A DNA stretch of 25,123 bases from an uncultured Ruminococcus sp. (GCA_937910385.1 CALEPT010000151.1:1-25123); one strand, 5' to 3'. Positions 15,246 to 22,674 are shown, numbered from the stretch's first letter. Translations and numbers: made by a program. Notes: generated by a model not told the origin, from the sequence alone.

Positions 15246-16544
15246 CTATATCACAACGCGGAAACAAGTTTTTCCTTCGCTGTGATATGCGGAAATCTTA
15301 CCCTTGTGCATCTTAACGATGCTTTCAGCCATTGAAAGACCTATCCCATAACCGGATCTTTCACTGTTATGAGAGCTGTCTCCGCGGTAAAAACGATCGA
15401 AAAAGCGGCTGTGATCGACATTCGCGCCCTCCTTATAGCTATTTGAGACTGTAAGAACTGCCTGTTTTCTCTGCTGCTTCAGCTCCACCTTTACAGTTCC
15501 CTCATCATCGCAGTATTTTGCCGCATTGTCAAGCAGGATAGATATCAGCTCGTGAACAGGCTTTTCGCTGCCCTTTATTTTTATGCCGCTCTCGATATCG
15601 GTCTCAAGGAATTTTCCCTGCTGCTCTATGACAGGACGAAACGATGAGGCTATCTCGTCAGTTTTGGCGGAGATATCTATATCTTCCTGCACACTCTCCT
15701 GAGTCTCAGAGGATTCTTCAAGTCTTGCAAGCGTTATGAGGTCGCTTATAAGACCTGAAAGCCGGTTTACCTGCTTCATTGTGCTTTGCGTCCATTCGGT
15801 CTTGCCGTCCATTGCTTCCATTACTTCGGTATTTGCTGAGATTATAGCCAGCGGAGTTTTAAGCTCGTGACCTGCATTTGTAATGAACTGCTTCTGCTTT
15901 TCATAATTCTCGATAAACGGCTGAACAGCACGCTTCGAGAAAGCCGATACAAGCAGCACGAAAACCACATAACACGCTATACCTGACAATATAGACATTA
16001 TGCACAGCGTCCTTACGCGGTACATACGATTTGTAACATCCATGAATACTGCCAGCTTATAATCCGCATTTGTATCTATATCCGTTTCGGAGGAAGATGC
16101 ATAGCGCTTTTCCTCAACAAGCTGCTCAAGCTCTTCTGCGGTTATAGCCTTTGTTTTATATATATAATAGCTGTCATCGGTTTTAAGCGAACCGCTTGTA
16201 CTATCGGCAGATGTAAGCTCGCTTACAAGCTGAGCCTCCTCATCGGTCACTGATGAGATATGCTCATAGTCGGTAAGAACGAGCTGTTCATCACTATCGA
16301 GAACGACGCTGAAATACCTTGTTTCATAAGGGAGCTCTCTTGTCATATGGAAGCCGAAGTCTCCCTTGCGGTCATCATCAGGCATACGTCCGCTGTTTTC
16401 GGCAATAAAGTCCACGATCGACATTGCCTCTGAATAATTTGAATAATAACTCAGACCGTTTACTATGATGAGAACTATCGCCAAGACAAGAAGTATAGCT
16501 GCGGAAGCAATAAGTATGAACTTTCTTCTCAGCTTTTTTATCAT
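15246..16544 (-). CDS. Membrane sensor histidine kinase
   Basis: A 432-residue membrane protein. The first transmembrane helix is at about residues 9-30 and the second at about 183-201, flanking an extracytoplasmic sensor region of about 150 residues. The phosphorylated histidine is H226 (FITNAGHELKTPLA); the ATPase domain follows with an N box (ELISILLDNAAKYCDD), an F box (FDRFYRGDSS) and a G box (SGYGIGLSMAESIVK). It pairs with the response regulator whose stop overlaps its start codon by 4 nt (ATGA). The signal sensed is unknown. It is the last gene of the minus-strand unit. Confidence 0.95.
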   Translation of the reverse strand: MIKKLRRKFILIASAAILLVLAIVLIIVNGLSYYSNYSEAMSIVDFIAENSGRMPDDDRKGDFGFHMTRELPYETRYFSVVLDSDEQLVLTDYEHISSVTDEEAQLVSELTSADSTSGSLKTDDSYYIYKTKAITAEELEQLVEEKRYASSSETDIDTNADYKLAVFMDVTNRMYRVRTLCIMSILSGIACYVVFVLLVSAFSKRAVQPFIENYEKQKQFITNAGHELKTPLAIISANTEVMEAMDGKTEWTQSTMKQVNRLSGLISDLITLARLEESSETQESVQEDIDISAKTDEIASSFRPVIEQQGKFLETDIESGIKIKGSEKPVHELISILLDNAAKYCDDEGTVKVELKQQRKQAVLTVSNSYKEGANVDHSRFFDRFYRGDSSHNSERSGYGIGLSMAESIVKMHKGKISAYHSEGKTCFRVVI

Positions 16545-17227
16545 ACGGCATTCTCCTCCGTAAGAACCGAGAGAACATAGCTTCCGCCCTGATCACCCGA
16601 AATCGTGATATCGGCATTTATGGAACGAAGCTTGCCTCTGAGGAAGCTGACATACATCCAGACTATTTTTTCATCAGTATTATCGCCATCTCCCCAGACG
16701 TGCCCGAAAATATCTGAGGTAGAAAGCTCTTTTCCCTCATTCATCATAAGATACTCCATGAGCTTTGTTTCCTTGCCGGCAAGGCGTATGCTGTTTTCTC
16801 GCGAAAGCTCCTGCTCCTCGGTATCGAGCATAACAGAGCCGACCTTCAGCTTCTTTGGCGAATATGCGCCTGCACGTCTTGTCATTGAACGTATCCTTGC
16901 AAGCAGCTCGCCCATTGAAAAAGGCTTTGTAAGATAATCATCGGCACCTGCATCAAGACCGGTTATCCTGTCGTCGATCTCCGCCTTTGCAGTAAGCAGC
17001 AGAACGGGTGTGTAATCTCCCCGAGCACGTATTCTTCTGAGCGCCTCAACTCCGTCCAGCTTAGGCATCATTATATCGAATATCATCGCGTCATAGGCAT
17101 TGCTGTGAGCGCTTTCAACAGCGGCAAGTCCGTCGTAAACTGTATCTACAGCATATTTTGAATGTTCAAGTATAGCCGTCAGAGCGCGGGAGAGTTCTTT
17201 TTCGTCCTCCGCAAGCAATAGTCTCAT
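16541..17227 (-). CDS. OmpR/PhoB-type response regulator
   Basis: A 228-residue DNA-binding response regulator. The receiver domain has acidic residues E7/D8, the phosphorylated D51 (IFDIMMPKLDG), T79 and K101 (TKPFSMGELLAR). The C-terminal winged helix spans about residues 130-225 (AGKETKLMEYLMMNEGKELS, VWMYVSFLRGKL). The ATG at 17227 is preferred: an upstream in-frame TTG at 17239 overlaps the GGAGG ribosome site, which sits 5 nt from the ATG. It overlaps the kinase gene by 4 nt and starts 21 nt after the alarmone synthetase stop, so all three are probably one transcript. Confidence 0.95.
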   Translation of the reverse strand: MRLLLAEDEKELSRALTAILEHSKYAVDTVYDGLAAVESAHSNAYDAMIFDIMMPKLDGVEALRRIRARGDYTPVLLLTAKAEIDDRITGLDAGADDYLTKPFSMGELLARIRSMTRRAGAYSPKKLKVGSVMLDTEEQELSRENSIRLAGKETKLMEYLMMNEGKELSTSDIFGHVWGDGDNTDEKIVWMYVSFLRGKLRSINADITISGDQGGSYVLSVLTEENAV

Positions 17228-17248
17228 ATTTACCTCCAAGATCTATTT

Positions 17249-17872
17249 TCAGCTATCGCTGCTGTTTATCATATCACGGATCGTCTGCATAGATATATCG
17301 CATGAAGCCATCTCGTCGGCACATCGCTTGAGCTCTGCAACGATCAGCTCCTGATCCTCTATATTTTTCTTGTATTTCAGCTTGTGCTCGAGGCTCGCCC
17401 ACGAGTCCATAGCAATAGTTCTAAGCTGTATCTCGATGAAAAATCTTCCCGGAGTGTTTCCTGAAATATCTGTATGCTCAGACTCCATTTCAAGGATCAT
17501 ATGATAGCTTCTGTAGCCATTGGGCTTTGAGTGGCGGACATAATCCTTTTCCTCCACCACGGTACAGTCATGGAACTGCTTTATGTACCTGATATTCGCG
17601 TATATATCATCTATAAAAGAGCAGACTATTCTGATGCCTATGCTGTCTCTCATGATCTTCAAGGCAGTATGAGGAGTCTCCGGAGCATTTTTTCTGCGGC
17701 ACTTTTCCCTCATACTCTCCTCTGACTTCACCCTTGCAATAAGGTGTTCATATATTTTTATTCCTGTTTTTTCATATTCTTCTTTTGTATATAAAGCTAT
17801 CCTGTTCTGTATATCATTTTTTATTTCTTCGAGGATATCGCCGTAACCGCCGTAAATACTTTCCATAGCCAT
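17249..17872 (-). CDS. Small alarmone synthetase, (p)ppGpp synthetase domain only
   Basis: A 207-residue protein consisting of a RelA/SpoT synthetase domain with no HD hydrolase and no TGS/ACT regulatory part, so it belongs to the small alarmone synthetases (RelQ/RelP-like). These transfer pyrophosphate from ATP to GTP or GDP. Motifs are RDSIGIRIV (75-83, D76 metal ligand), RHSKPNGYRSYH (113-124) and FFIEIQLRT..MDSWASLEHKLKYK (145-168, with E147). The ATG at 17872 has AAAGGA 9 nt upstream; an in-frame TTG at 17890 lies too close to the ribosome site. It leads the response-regulator/kinase operon. Confidence 0.9.
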   Translation of the reverse strand: MAMESIYGGYGDILEEIKNDIQNRIALYTKEEYEKTGIKIYEHLIARVKSEESMREKCRRKNAPETPHTALKIMRDSIGIRIVCSFIDDIYANIRYIKQFHDCTVVEEKDYVRHSKPNGYRSYHMILEMESEHTDISGNTPGRFFIEIQLRTIAMDSWASLEHKLKYKKNIEDQELIVAELKRCADEMASCDISMQTIRDMINSSDS

Positions 17873-17904
17873 ATCAACATTTCCTTTCAATAGGCTTTTA
17901 CAAT

Positions 17905-17933
17905 ATTATAGCACAAACTCCCGATGAATACAA
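17905..17933 (-). promoter_or_regulatory. Promoter of the alarmone synthetase / two-component operon
   Basis: On the minus strand TTGTAT (17928-17933), 17 bp, TATAAT (17905-17910) with TG one base before the -10. The start codon at 17872 is about 33 bp downstream. Confidence 0.78.
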
Positions 17934-18054
17934 TGCTGCAATGAGTATTTTCATTTCCTTTTCACGGGATTTTTAAAAACCCCCTCAAAAAAACCGGCGG
18001 CACGATGAAAACTGCGAAAAATTCTAAAAAAAATCTTTTTTTCGACAAAAGCTA

Positions 18055-18083
18055 TTGACATTTTCAAAATAATGCTGTATAAT
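18055..18083 (+). promoter_or_regulatory. Perfect consensus promoter of a candidate small RNA
   Basis: TTGACA (18055-18060) and TATAAT (18078-18083) with a 17-bp spacer. No ORF follows; the transcript would end at a terminator about 75 nt downstream. Confidence 0.85.
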
Positions 18084-18089
18084 ATACTT

Positions 18090-18161
18090 GTCGGGTAAAA
18101 CATCCGGCAGCTGCCAGCCCCTTCTTCTTCCGTTTTCCTTGAAGGGACTGGCGATTTTTTT
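18090..18161 (+). ncRNA. Candidate small RNA of about 70 nt
   Basis: The span from about 7 nt after the consensus -10 to a strong intrinsic terminator. The terminator is a 12-bp stem with one mismatch (GCCAGCCCCTTC 18113-18124 with GAAGGGACTGGC 18141-18152, 16-nt loop) followed by GA and seven T. Upstream, the palindrome GGCAGCTGCC (18106-18115) shares three bases with the terminator stem and could compete with it. The loop is pyrimidine-rich (TTCTTCCGTTTTCC), as in RNAs that pair with ribosome binding sites. No start codon with a ribosome site is seen. It matches no RNA family I recognise. Exact ends are inferred. Confidence 0.6.
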
Positions 18162-18221
18162 GACACCATAACTTAATTCGTTTTTAATGTTATTTTCTGA
18201 ATAATTTGAAAGGAAACCCAT

Positions 18222-18269
18222 AAAAAAATCCTCTGAATCGCTAAAAGCAGCCGATCAGAGGACTTTTTT
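18222..18269. terminator. Bidirectional intrinsic terminator
   Basis: Stem TCCTCTGAATCG (18229-18240) with CGATCAGAGGA (18252-18262), one bulged base, loop of 11 nt. It is flanked by seven A on the left and six T on the right, so it can stop transcription from either side. For the minus strand it lies just after the mini-ORF ending at 18268. The rest of the 17873-18570 gap holds the two promoters, the candidate RNA, the hairpin at 18436 and no recognised gene. Confidence 0.85.
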
Positions 18270-18408
18270 ATCCGGTTTTCTCGATGATGTGGAGCTGAAC
18301 CTGCTCCCTCAGGGCGTTTCTTCTGAGTTTAGAGCGTATATCCATAACCGCTTTGAATCTCTTTTTGTTTAGGTTGCGATCACTCTCTGTTAAGAGTACA
18401 TGCTTTAG
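18268..18408 (-). other. Possible mini-ORF or gene remnant, unrecognised
   Basis: A minus-strand open frame of about 46 codons without a good start except an internal ATG at 18345, which would give a 25-residue basic peptide (MDIRSKLRRNALREQVQLHI..). The open frame upstream adds KKRFKAV. The composition looks protein-like (alternating basic and hydrophobic residues, helix-like), and its stop lies directly before a strong terminator. No ribosome site of usual strength precedes the ATG. It may be the tail of a decayed gene, part of an RNA, or chance. Confidence 0.25.
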
Positions 18409-18435
18409 TCAACTTCCCTTAACGGAAAAAGTGGG

Positions 18436-18465
18436 TTACCGAGCCTGAAATAATAGGCTCGGTAA
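18436..18465. other. Strong 11-bp hairpin downstream of tyrS
   Basis: TTACCGAGCCT/AGGCTCGGTAA with an 8-nt loop, perfect. On the plus strand it is followed by TTTT; on the minus strand by CCCAC then TTTTT. It may act as the tyrS transcript end (minus strand), 106 bp after the tyrS stop, or belong to an unknown structured RNA. Confidence 0.5.
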
Positions 18466-18570
18466 TTTTCTGCCGCGAATCCGCCAGAGGTGCTCTCAGC
18501 AGCCTCCTTTTTTCTCAAGGGAGCTGATCAATAATAGGCTTAAATCTCCTATATATGCATTTTTACAGGT

Positions 18571-19788
18571 TCACTTTACAACAACCTTTTTGAAAGCCTT
18601 TTTGCCCTTGCGGACTATGATCTCGCCGCTAAGAGCTATCTGAGCCTTGGGATCGGTCATTTTCTCGTCGTTGACTGTTATACCGCCCTGCTGAACGAGT
18701 CTGCGCGCCTCAGAAACAGACGGCGCAAGTCCTGATTTTACAAGAAGATTGAGCAGTCCTATCGAGCCGTCTGTGAGGTCTGCGGAGTCTATTTCGGCAA
18801 CGGGCATATTCGCGTCCGAACCACTTCCCCCAAAGAGCGCCTTTGAAGCAGCCTTTGCTTTTTCAGCCTCCTCATCACCGTGAACGAGCTTTGTCAGCTC
18901 ATACGCAAGAAGTTCCTTAGCAGCATTGAACTGTGCACCCTCCATAGTCTTTTCCATTTCTTCTATCTGCTCAACGGGTACGAATGTGAGCATTTTCAGG
19001 CACTTTATAACGTCCGCATCACCGACATTGCGCCAGTACTGATAGAATTCGTATGGCGTGGTCTTTTCAGCGTCGAGCCATACTGCTCCCTTTTCGGTCT
19101 TGCCCATTTTCTTTCCCTCGCTGTTCAAAAGCAGCGTAATGGTCATTGCATAAGCGTCCTTCCCGAGCTTACGTCTGATGAGCTCAGTACCTCCGAGCAT
19201 ATTGCTCCACTGGTCGTCGCCGCCAAACTGCATATTGCAGCCGTAGTCCTGAAACAGTCTGTAGAAGTCATAGCTCTGCATTATCATGTAGTTGAATTCG
19301 AGGAATGAAAGTCCGCGCTCAAGTCTCTGTTTATAGCATTCAGCTGTGAGCATACGATTGACGCTGAAATGCGCTCCGACATCACGCAGAAGCTCAATGT
19401 AGTTCTGCTTCATCAGCCAGTCGGCATTGTTGACTATTATAGCCTTGTCCTCAGAGAAGTCGATAAAGCGGCTCATCTGCTTCTTGAAACAGTCAACATT
19501 ATGCTGTATTGTCTCGGGAGTCATCATCTTGCGCATATCTGTCTTACCGGAGGGGTCGCCGATCATTGCAGTGCCGCCGCCGATGAGGACGATAGGCTTG
19601 TTTCCAGCCATTTGCAGGCGCTTCATAAGGCAAAGCGCCATAAAGTGTCCTACGTGGAGCGAATCCGCTGTAGGGTCAAAACCGATGTAGAACGTAGCCT
19701 TTCCGGCGTTTACGAGTTCTTCGATCTCCTTCTCGTCTGTGAGCTGTGCGAGGAGTCCTCTGCGTTTGAGTTCTTCAAAAGTGGTCAT
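18571..19788 (-). CDS. tyrS: Tyrosyl-tRNA synthetase
   Basis: A 405-residue class I aminoacyl-tRNA synthetase charging tRNA-Tyr. HVGH (45-48) is the HIGH motif and KMGKT (227-231) the KMSKS equivalent, typical of the TyrZ-like clade. QSYDFYRLFQ and FGGDDQW are the tyrosine and tRNA site segments. The C-terminal S4 RNA-binding domain is at about 345-405. The ATG at 19788 has AAGGAG 9 nt upstream, and the start overlaps the end of the upstream gene by 14 nt, so translation is probably coupled. The T-box leader at 20385-20620 should control the transcript. Confidence 0.96.
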   Translation of the reverse strand: MTTFEELKRRGLLAQLTDEKEIEELVNAGKATFYIGFDPTADSLHVGHFMALCLMKRLQMAGNKPIVLIGGGTAMIGDPSGKTDMRKMMTPETIQHNVDCFKKQMSRFIDFSEDKAIIVNNADWLMKQNYIELLRDVGAHFSVNRMLTAECYKQRLERGLSFLEFNYMIMQSYDFYRLFQDYGCNMQFGGDDQWSNMLGGTELIRRKLGKDAYAMTITLLLNSEGKKMGKTEKGAVWLDAEKTTPYEFYQYWRNVGDADVIKCLKMLTFVPVEQIEEMEKTMEGAQFNAAKELLAYELTKLVHGDEEAEKAKAASKALFGGSGSDANMPVAEIDSADLTDGSIGLLNLLVKSGLAPSVSEARRLVQQGGITVNDEKMTDPKAQIALSGEIIVRKGKKAFKKVVVK

Positions 19789-20296
19789 AGCTTATTTCTC
19801 CTTTATTATCTTCTGTAAGCTTTACTATCTTATCTTTGTGAGATAGTATTAGCCTGCGTTTCCATTCATTGATATATGTTTCATTTGAATATATCCAGTC
19901 GTCTATCTTGTCAGAGCCCTCGAGCCATTCCTCCGGATAGGGAACTGTGTCTCCGTGGATATTGTATTTCTCGTCTGCATAGTCATGTATACCAGAGGAA
20001 AAAATATCTGCCCATTTTTCCTCTCCGTCAGCTTTCAGGTATTCAGCGATCCTTTCAAGCTTTCCCTTTTCAAAAGAGCCGCTTTCGTAATACTTCCATA
20101 CTCCGCTCCGCTCGCTCATACCCTGCCAGCCGTCTATCTCCATGAACATGAAGGCAAAGTCGGGAATGTCCTGATACGTCGTATCACGGTATATATAATA
20201 GAAAAACATACCGATGAAGTATTCCGTTTCATAAAGCTTTTCCGGCGCTGTCTCCGAGTAGATGTTCAGCAGCTCCTCAATAGACCTATAAGTCAT
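19775..20296 (-). CDS. Unrecognised acidic protein between T-box and tyrS
   Basis: A 173-residue protein with no signal peptide or membrane segment, rich in Tyr, Trp, Asp and Glu (FYYIYRDTTY, EIDGWQG, WKYYESG, WADIFSSGIHDYADEKYN). The central part (SGVWKYYES..LERIAEYLK..) faintly resembles DUF4375/DMP19-like proteins, some of which mimic DNA, but I would not assign it. The ATG at 20296 is preferred (GGAAAGGAAG 6 nt upstream) over a TTG at 20320 lacking a site. It is the first gene behind a T-box and overlaps tyrS by 14 nt, so it should be made under the same uncharged-tRNA control. Its job may relate to tyrosine or translation stress (inference). Confidence 0.75.
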   Translation of the reverse strand: MTYRSIEELLNIYSETAPEKLYETEYFIGMFFYYIYRDTTYQDIPDFAFMFMEIDGWQGMSERSGVWKYYESGSFEKGKLERIAEYLKADGEEKWADIFSSGIHDYADEKYNIHGDTVPYPEEWLEGSDKIDDWIYSNETYINEWKRRLILSHKDKIVKLTEDNKGEISYDHF

Positions 20297-20384
20297 ATGG
20301 TACTTCCTTTCCTGCTGCAAAAAATAAGCAATGAAACCGTATTACGCATTAAAATGTTGACCCCACAATCCCGAATCCTGCATA

Positions 20385-20420
20385 AAACAGAAATCCCCGT
20401 ACAGCCCAAACTGTACGAGG
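20385..20420 (-). terminator. T-box regulatory terminator
   Basis: Minus-strand stem CCTCGTACAG/CTGTACGGGG (10 bp with one G-U) and a 6-nt loop, followed by ATTTCTGTTTT. It begins 11 nt after the conserved T-box sequence, which would form the competing antiterminator. Confidence 0.85.
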
Positions 20421-20620
20421 ACGAAATTACTCGTGGTACCACCCCGGTTCGCCGGACATTTTACCCGACCTCATTTAGCTGTAACGGGCTTACCCGACTA
20501 CGCCTACTGTTAGTTCAGCGCAGCAGCTCCCGGAAGTAAGTCTCCGCACGCCCTTACCGCCTTACACCGACCGGCAGCTCTCTGAACAGGGAAATGTACG
20601 GGTTTAGTCCGTTCATCGTT
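20385..20620 (-). promoter_or_regulatory. T-box leader controlling the unknown gene and tyrS
   Basis: The minus-strand leader contains the hallmark GGGGTGGTACCACGA (20431-20445), the stem I apical signals AGAGAGC and CGGTCGGTGTAAGG, and GTAGGCGTAGTCGG..CCCGTTA typical of the stem II region, before the terminator. T-boxes read the charging state of one tRNA and allow transcription when it is uncharged. The specifier loop probably lies around GAACTAACAG (20507-20516), but I could not place an unambiguous tyrosine codon (UAC/UAU) there, so the sensed tRNA is not settled. Confidence 0.9.
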
Positions 20621-20626
20621 TTTCTT

Positions 20627-20655
20627 ATAATACCATACTGTGCGGCACTTGTCAA
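20627..20655 (-). promoter_or_regulatory. Promoter of the T-box / tyrS operon
   Basis: On the minus strand TTGACA (20650-20655), 17 bp, TATTAT (20627-20632), with TG just upstream of the -10. Confidence 0.85.
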
Positions 20656-20696
20656 GTACCATTAATAATTAACATAAAAAAATAACTCCATGAGTA

Positions 20697-20725
20697 TTGA
20701 CTTTCTATATCATATAGTGTATAAT
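20697..20725 (+). promoter_or_regulatory. Promoter of tRNA-Thr
   Basis: TTGACT (20697-20702), 17 bp, TATAAT (20720-20725), 14 bp before the mature tRNA 5' end. Confidence 0.85.
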
Positions 20726-20739
20726 ATTATAAGTCGGTT

Positions 20740-20815
20740 GCTGATGTGGCACAGTAGGTAGCGCAACGCCTTGGTAAGGCGTAGGTCGTCGGTTCAAGTC
20801 CGATCATCAGCTCCA
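20740..20815 (+). tRNA. tRNA-Thr, anticodon GGT
   Basis: A full cloverleaf: acceptor stem GCTGATG/CATCAGC, D arm with GGCACAGTAGGTAGC, anticodon stem ACGCC/GGCGT around the loop TTGGTAA (anticodon GGT, reading ACC/ACU), T loop GGTTCAAGTCC, discriminator T and an encoded CCA at 20813-20815. Tyrosine integrases often use tRNA 3' ends as attachment sites, and the phage-like region starts right after this one. Confidence 0.97.
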
Positions 20816-20829
20816 GTCTATATGACGGT

Positions 20830-20870
20830 AAATAGGCACTTTCTCAGTTTGAGGGAGTGCTTATTTATTT
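20830..20870 (+). terminator. Terminator of tRNA-Thr
   Basis: A stem of about 16 bp (20830-20845 with 20851-20866, three G-U pairs) with the loop AGTTT, then ATTTTGTC. It lies 15 nt after the tRNA CCA. Confidence 0.7.
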
Positions 20871-20911
20871 TGTCAGAATAGGGTTTGTGCATTATTTGTT
20901 CATTATGTCAT

Positions 20912-20942
20912 AAAAAATGGAGCAGGCGGTCAAGCCTGCTCC
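20912..20942 (-). terminator. Terminator of the portal-gene transcript
   Basis: Minus-strand stem GGAGCAGGC/GCCTGCTCC (9 bp, perfect) with a 6-nt loop, followed by ATTTTTTA. It lies about 170 bp after the portal stop codon. The same 9-mers recur in the element at 23256, 24175 and 24282. Between it and the portal gene there is also a short hairpin AAAAGT-GCA-ACTTTT near 20973 and no ORF. Confidence 0.8.
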
Positions 20943-21088
20943 TAATTATATGTGCTGTCTGGGAGGGTGAAAAAAGTGCAACTTTTCCCCAACTCTTTCC
21001 GCACCGCCTTAAAATGTGAACTTTCTCCGAATTATAGGCTTTTGTCTGCCGTTAACAATATCGGTTATATCATATTTTTTTACAACTG

Positions 21089-21121
21089 TTTGCCTACTAT
21101 TTGACTACCGTTTACTAACCG
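21089..21121. repeat. Three 11-bp direct repeats, candidate integrase arm-type sites
   Basis: Units TTTGCCTACTA (21089-21099), TTTGACTACCG (21100-21110) and TTTACTAACCG (21111-21121), in perfect phase. They span the portal stop codon, about 275 bp from the tRNA 3' end. Short direct repeats of TTTGACTAC type near attachment sites are a familiar feature of tyrosine-integrase elements in Firmicutes (general knowledge). Confidence 0.5.
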
Positions 21122-22674
21122 CTTTTCTGGCGCTTTTTTAAGAGACTTTTTACTTCTTTCATTACTGTAACTACTTCATCATCATGGTTTTGTGCTGCTT
21201 TCTCAATTTGCTTTTCAAGGGAACGTGTTACTCTTTCAATCTCATGCTCTTTGACCTTTGATATACCATTTGTCTTGCTTATAGCAAGAGGCATATTGCC
21301 CCACTCTCCCTCGTAATCCTCAGATACTTGTCCGTAAGCGTTGTAGATGATCTCCTTAGCCTTGTTTGGCGTAAGACCACCTGCTCCGCTACAAACATTA
21401 AGTAGTTTGTAAATATCGTCAGGATTAGTGACTTTTGGCTCTTTGAAGAATACTTCAACATATTTGAAGTTATAAGCGTTGAGGAGTTTATTGTTAATTA
21501 TCCATGCAAGGCTCAGTCGTTCCGGCTGAAATACCTGTTTTTCTGTGACTTTCTGAGCTGTAAGAGCTGTCGTCCTGTTGAAGTCTGTAGTATATCCTAC
21601 GTAAAGGTCTGGGAGCTGAAATGCGGATTGGACTTTCTTTCGGTTGTTTACCATGTATTCTTGGAATAGTTCGTCTTTCTGTAAGACGTTCGCTATATCC
21701 TTGATTTCTACCTGTGGGCTTTCCTTTGCGTCGAAGTCCACACGCCCGTCTGCTCCCTCTGTTTCAAGCAGGAGGAATGCGTGTTGTCCGGCTTCTCCCT
21801 TGATGTCGTCCATGTAAGTCTGCAACTTTGCGAAACTATCCTCCGTCAGAGTACCGCCTTTGACGATAATCATAAGGGGAGTGTGCCTGCCGTTCTCGAA
21901 GTAGTTGTTATTGAGCTTTTCAGCTTTGCGGCTGCCGTCTACGCCTAATATCTGTCCTACCCAACGAACTTCTCCGTAAGGCTCTGTACCTATCGCAAAT
22001 TCGAGTATCTCGTTTGCTTGGTACTGTATATCGAGCGTTTCGCTCTCATCTATGTAATTGCCACTCCGTATGTCCATTATACGAGGGTCGCCAAACTCCT
22101 TGAAATATACGGTCTTTCCGCCGATAGTCTGCTTGTACTTGCGGAATTTCCGCTTTCTCTGGACTACTTCTCCGTCGTGATAATACTCTGTCTCGATGTA
22201 AGGCATAAGAGGCCTTGTTTTCCTGACGCTTTCCGTCTCGTTTATGAATTCAATCTGCTCGACTTCTCCTGCGAAGTTCCTTATAACCTCAATATAACCT
22301 ATTCCGTAGGTTTCCCTTGCTTCTATAAGGTCCTCGAACAGCTCTTTTGTGTCTTGCTCCGTCGTGAGCAGCTCCACGATTTTCTCAGCTTTCTCAAACT
22401 CTTCCGACATTTCGTCGGTTTCGTCAACATCTTCCTTGTACCTAACTCCTATACCGAATCCTGCTATGTTGTTCTTATAGGCTCTTATGCACTGAGGGAG
22501 AATATCGCTGTTGCCTACGAGAACTTTATAACCTCTGAGGTCCGTAGGCGGCTCTATCCAATCGGTGTTGTATGCCTCGTCATTGCTGATCTGGGTAACT
22601 GTTTCAGCTTTCTGTATCTGAGATGTTCTACCTTTGATTATCCTTGTGGTTACATTCGGCTTTTTCTTGCTCAT
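21115..22674 (-). CDS. Phage portal protein, PBSX/XkdE-like
   Basis: A full-length 519-residue protein resembling PBSX-type portal proteins. These form the dodecameric ring at one capsid corner, through which DNA is packaged and the tail attached. Supporting segments are DWIEPPTDLRGYKVLVGNSD near the N-terminus with the clip/stem pattern NSDILPQCIRAYKNNIAGFG, GIGYIEVIRN, EFGDPRIMDIRSG, EILEFAIGTEPYGEVRWVGQ, and the C-terminal stretch RTTALTAQKVTEKQVFQPER. Lysine-rich termini are usual. No terminase gene precedes it and no head genes follow it before the tRNA, which is unlike an intact prophage, where terminase-portal-protease/capsid is the rule. The ATG at 22674 lies 22 nt after the upstream stop; the ribosome site is weak (GAGG at 12 nt). 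Confidence 0.87.
   Translation of the reverse strand: MSKKKPNVTTRIIKGRTSQIQKAETVTQISNDEAYNTDWIEPPTDLRGYKVLVGNSDILPQCIRAYKNNIAGFGIGVRYKEDVDETDEMSEEFEKAEKIVELLTTEQDTKELFEDLIEARETYGIGYIEVIRNFAGEVEQIEFINETESVRKTRPLMPYIETEYYHDGEVVQRKRKFRKYKQTIGGKTVYFKEFGDPRIMDIRSGNYIDESETLDIQYQANEILEFAIGTEPYGEVRWVGQILGVDGSRKAEKLNNNYFENGRHTPLMIIVKGGTLTEDSFAKLQTYMDDIKGEAGQHAFLLLETEGADGRVDFDAKESPQVEIKDIANVLQKDELFQEYMVNNRKKVQSAFQLPDLYVGYTTDFNRTTALTAQKVTEKQVFQPERLSLAWIINNKLLNAYNFKYVEVFFKEPKVTNPDDIYKLLNVCSGAGGLTPNKAKEIIYNAYGQVSEDYEGEWGNMPLAISKTNGISKVKEHEIERVTRSLEKQIEKAAQNHDDEVVTVMKEVKSLLKKRQKSG

Noticed and set aside
18090..18161. Riboswitch or attenuator upstream of a gene
   Set aside because: The terminator is followed by another terminator and no plus-strand gene before tRNA-Thr, so there is no downstream gene to regulate; an independent small RNA fits better.
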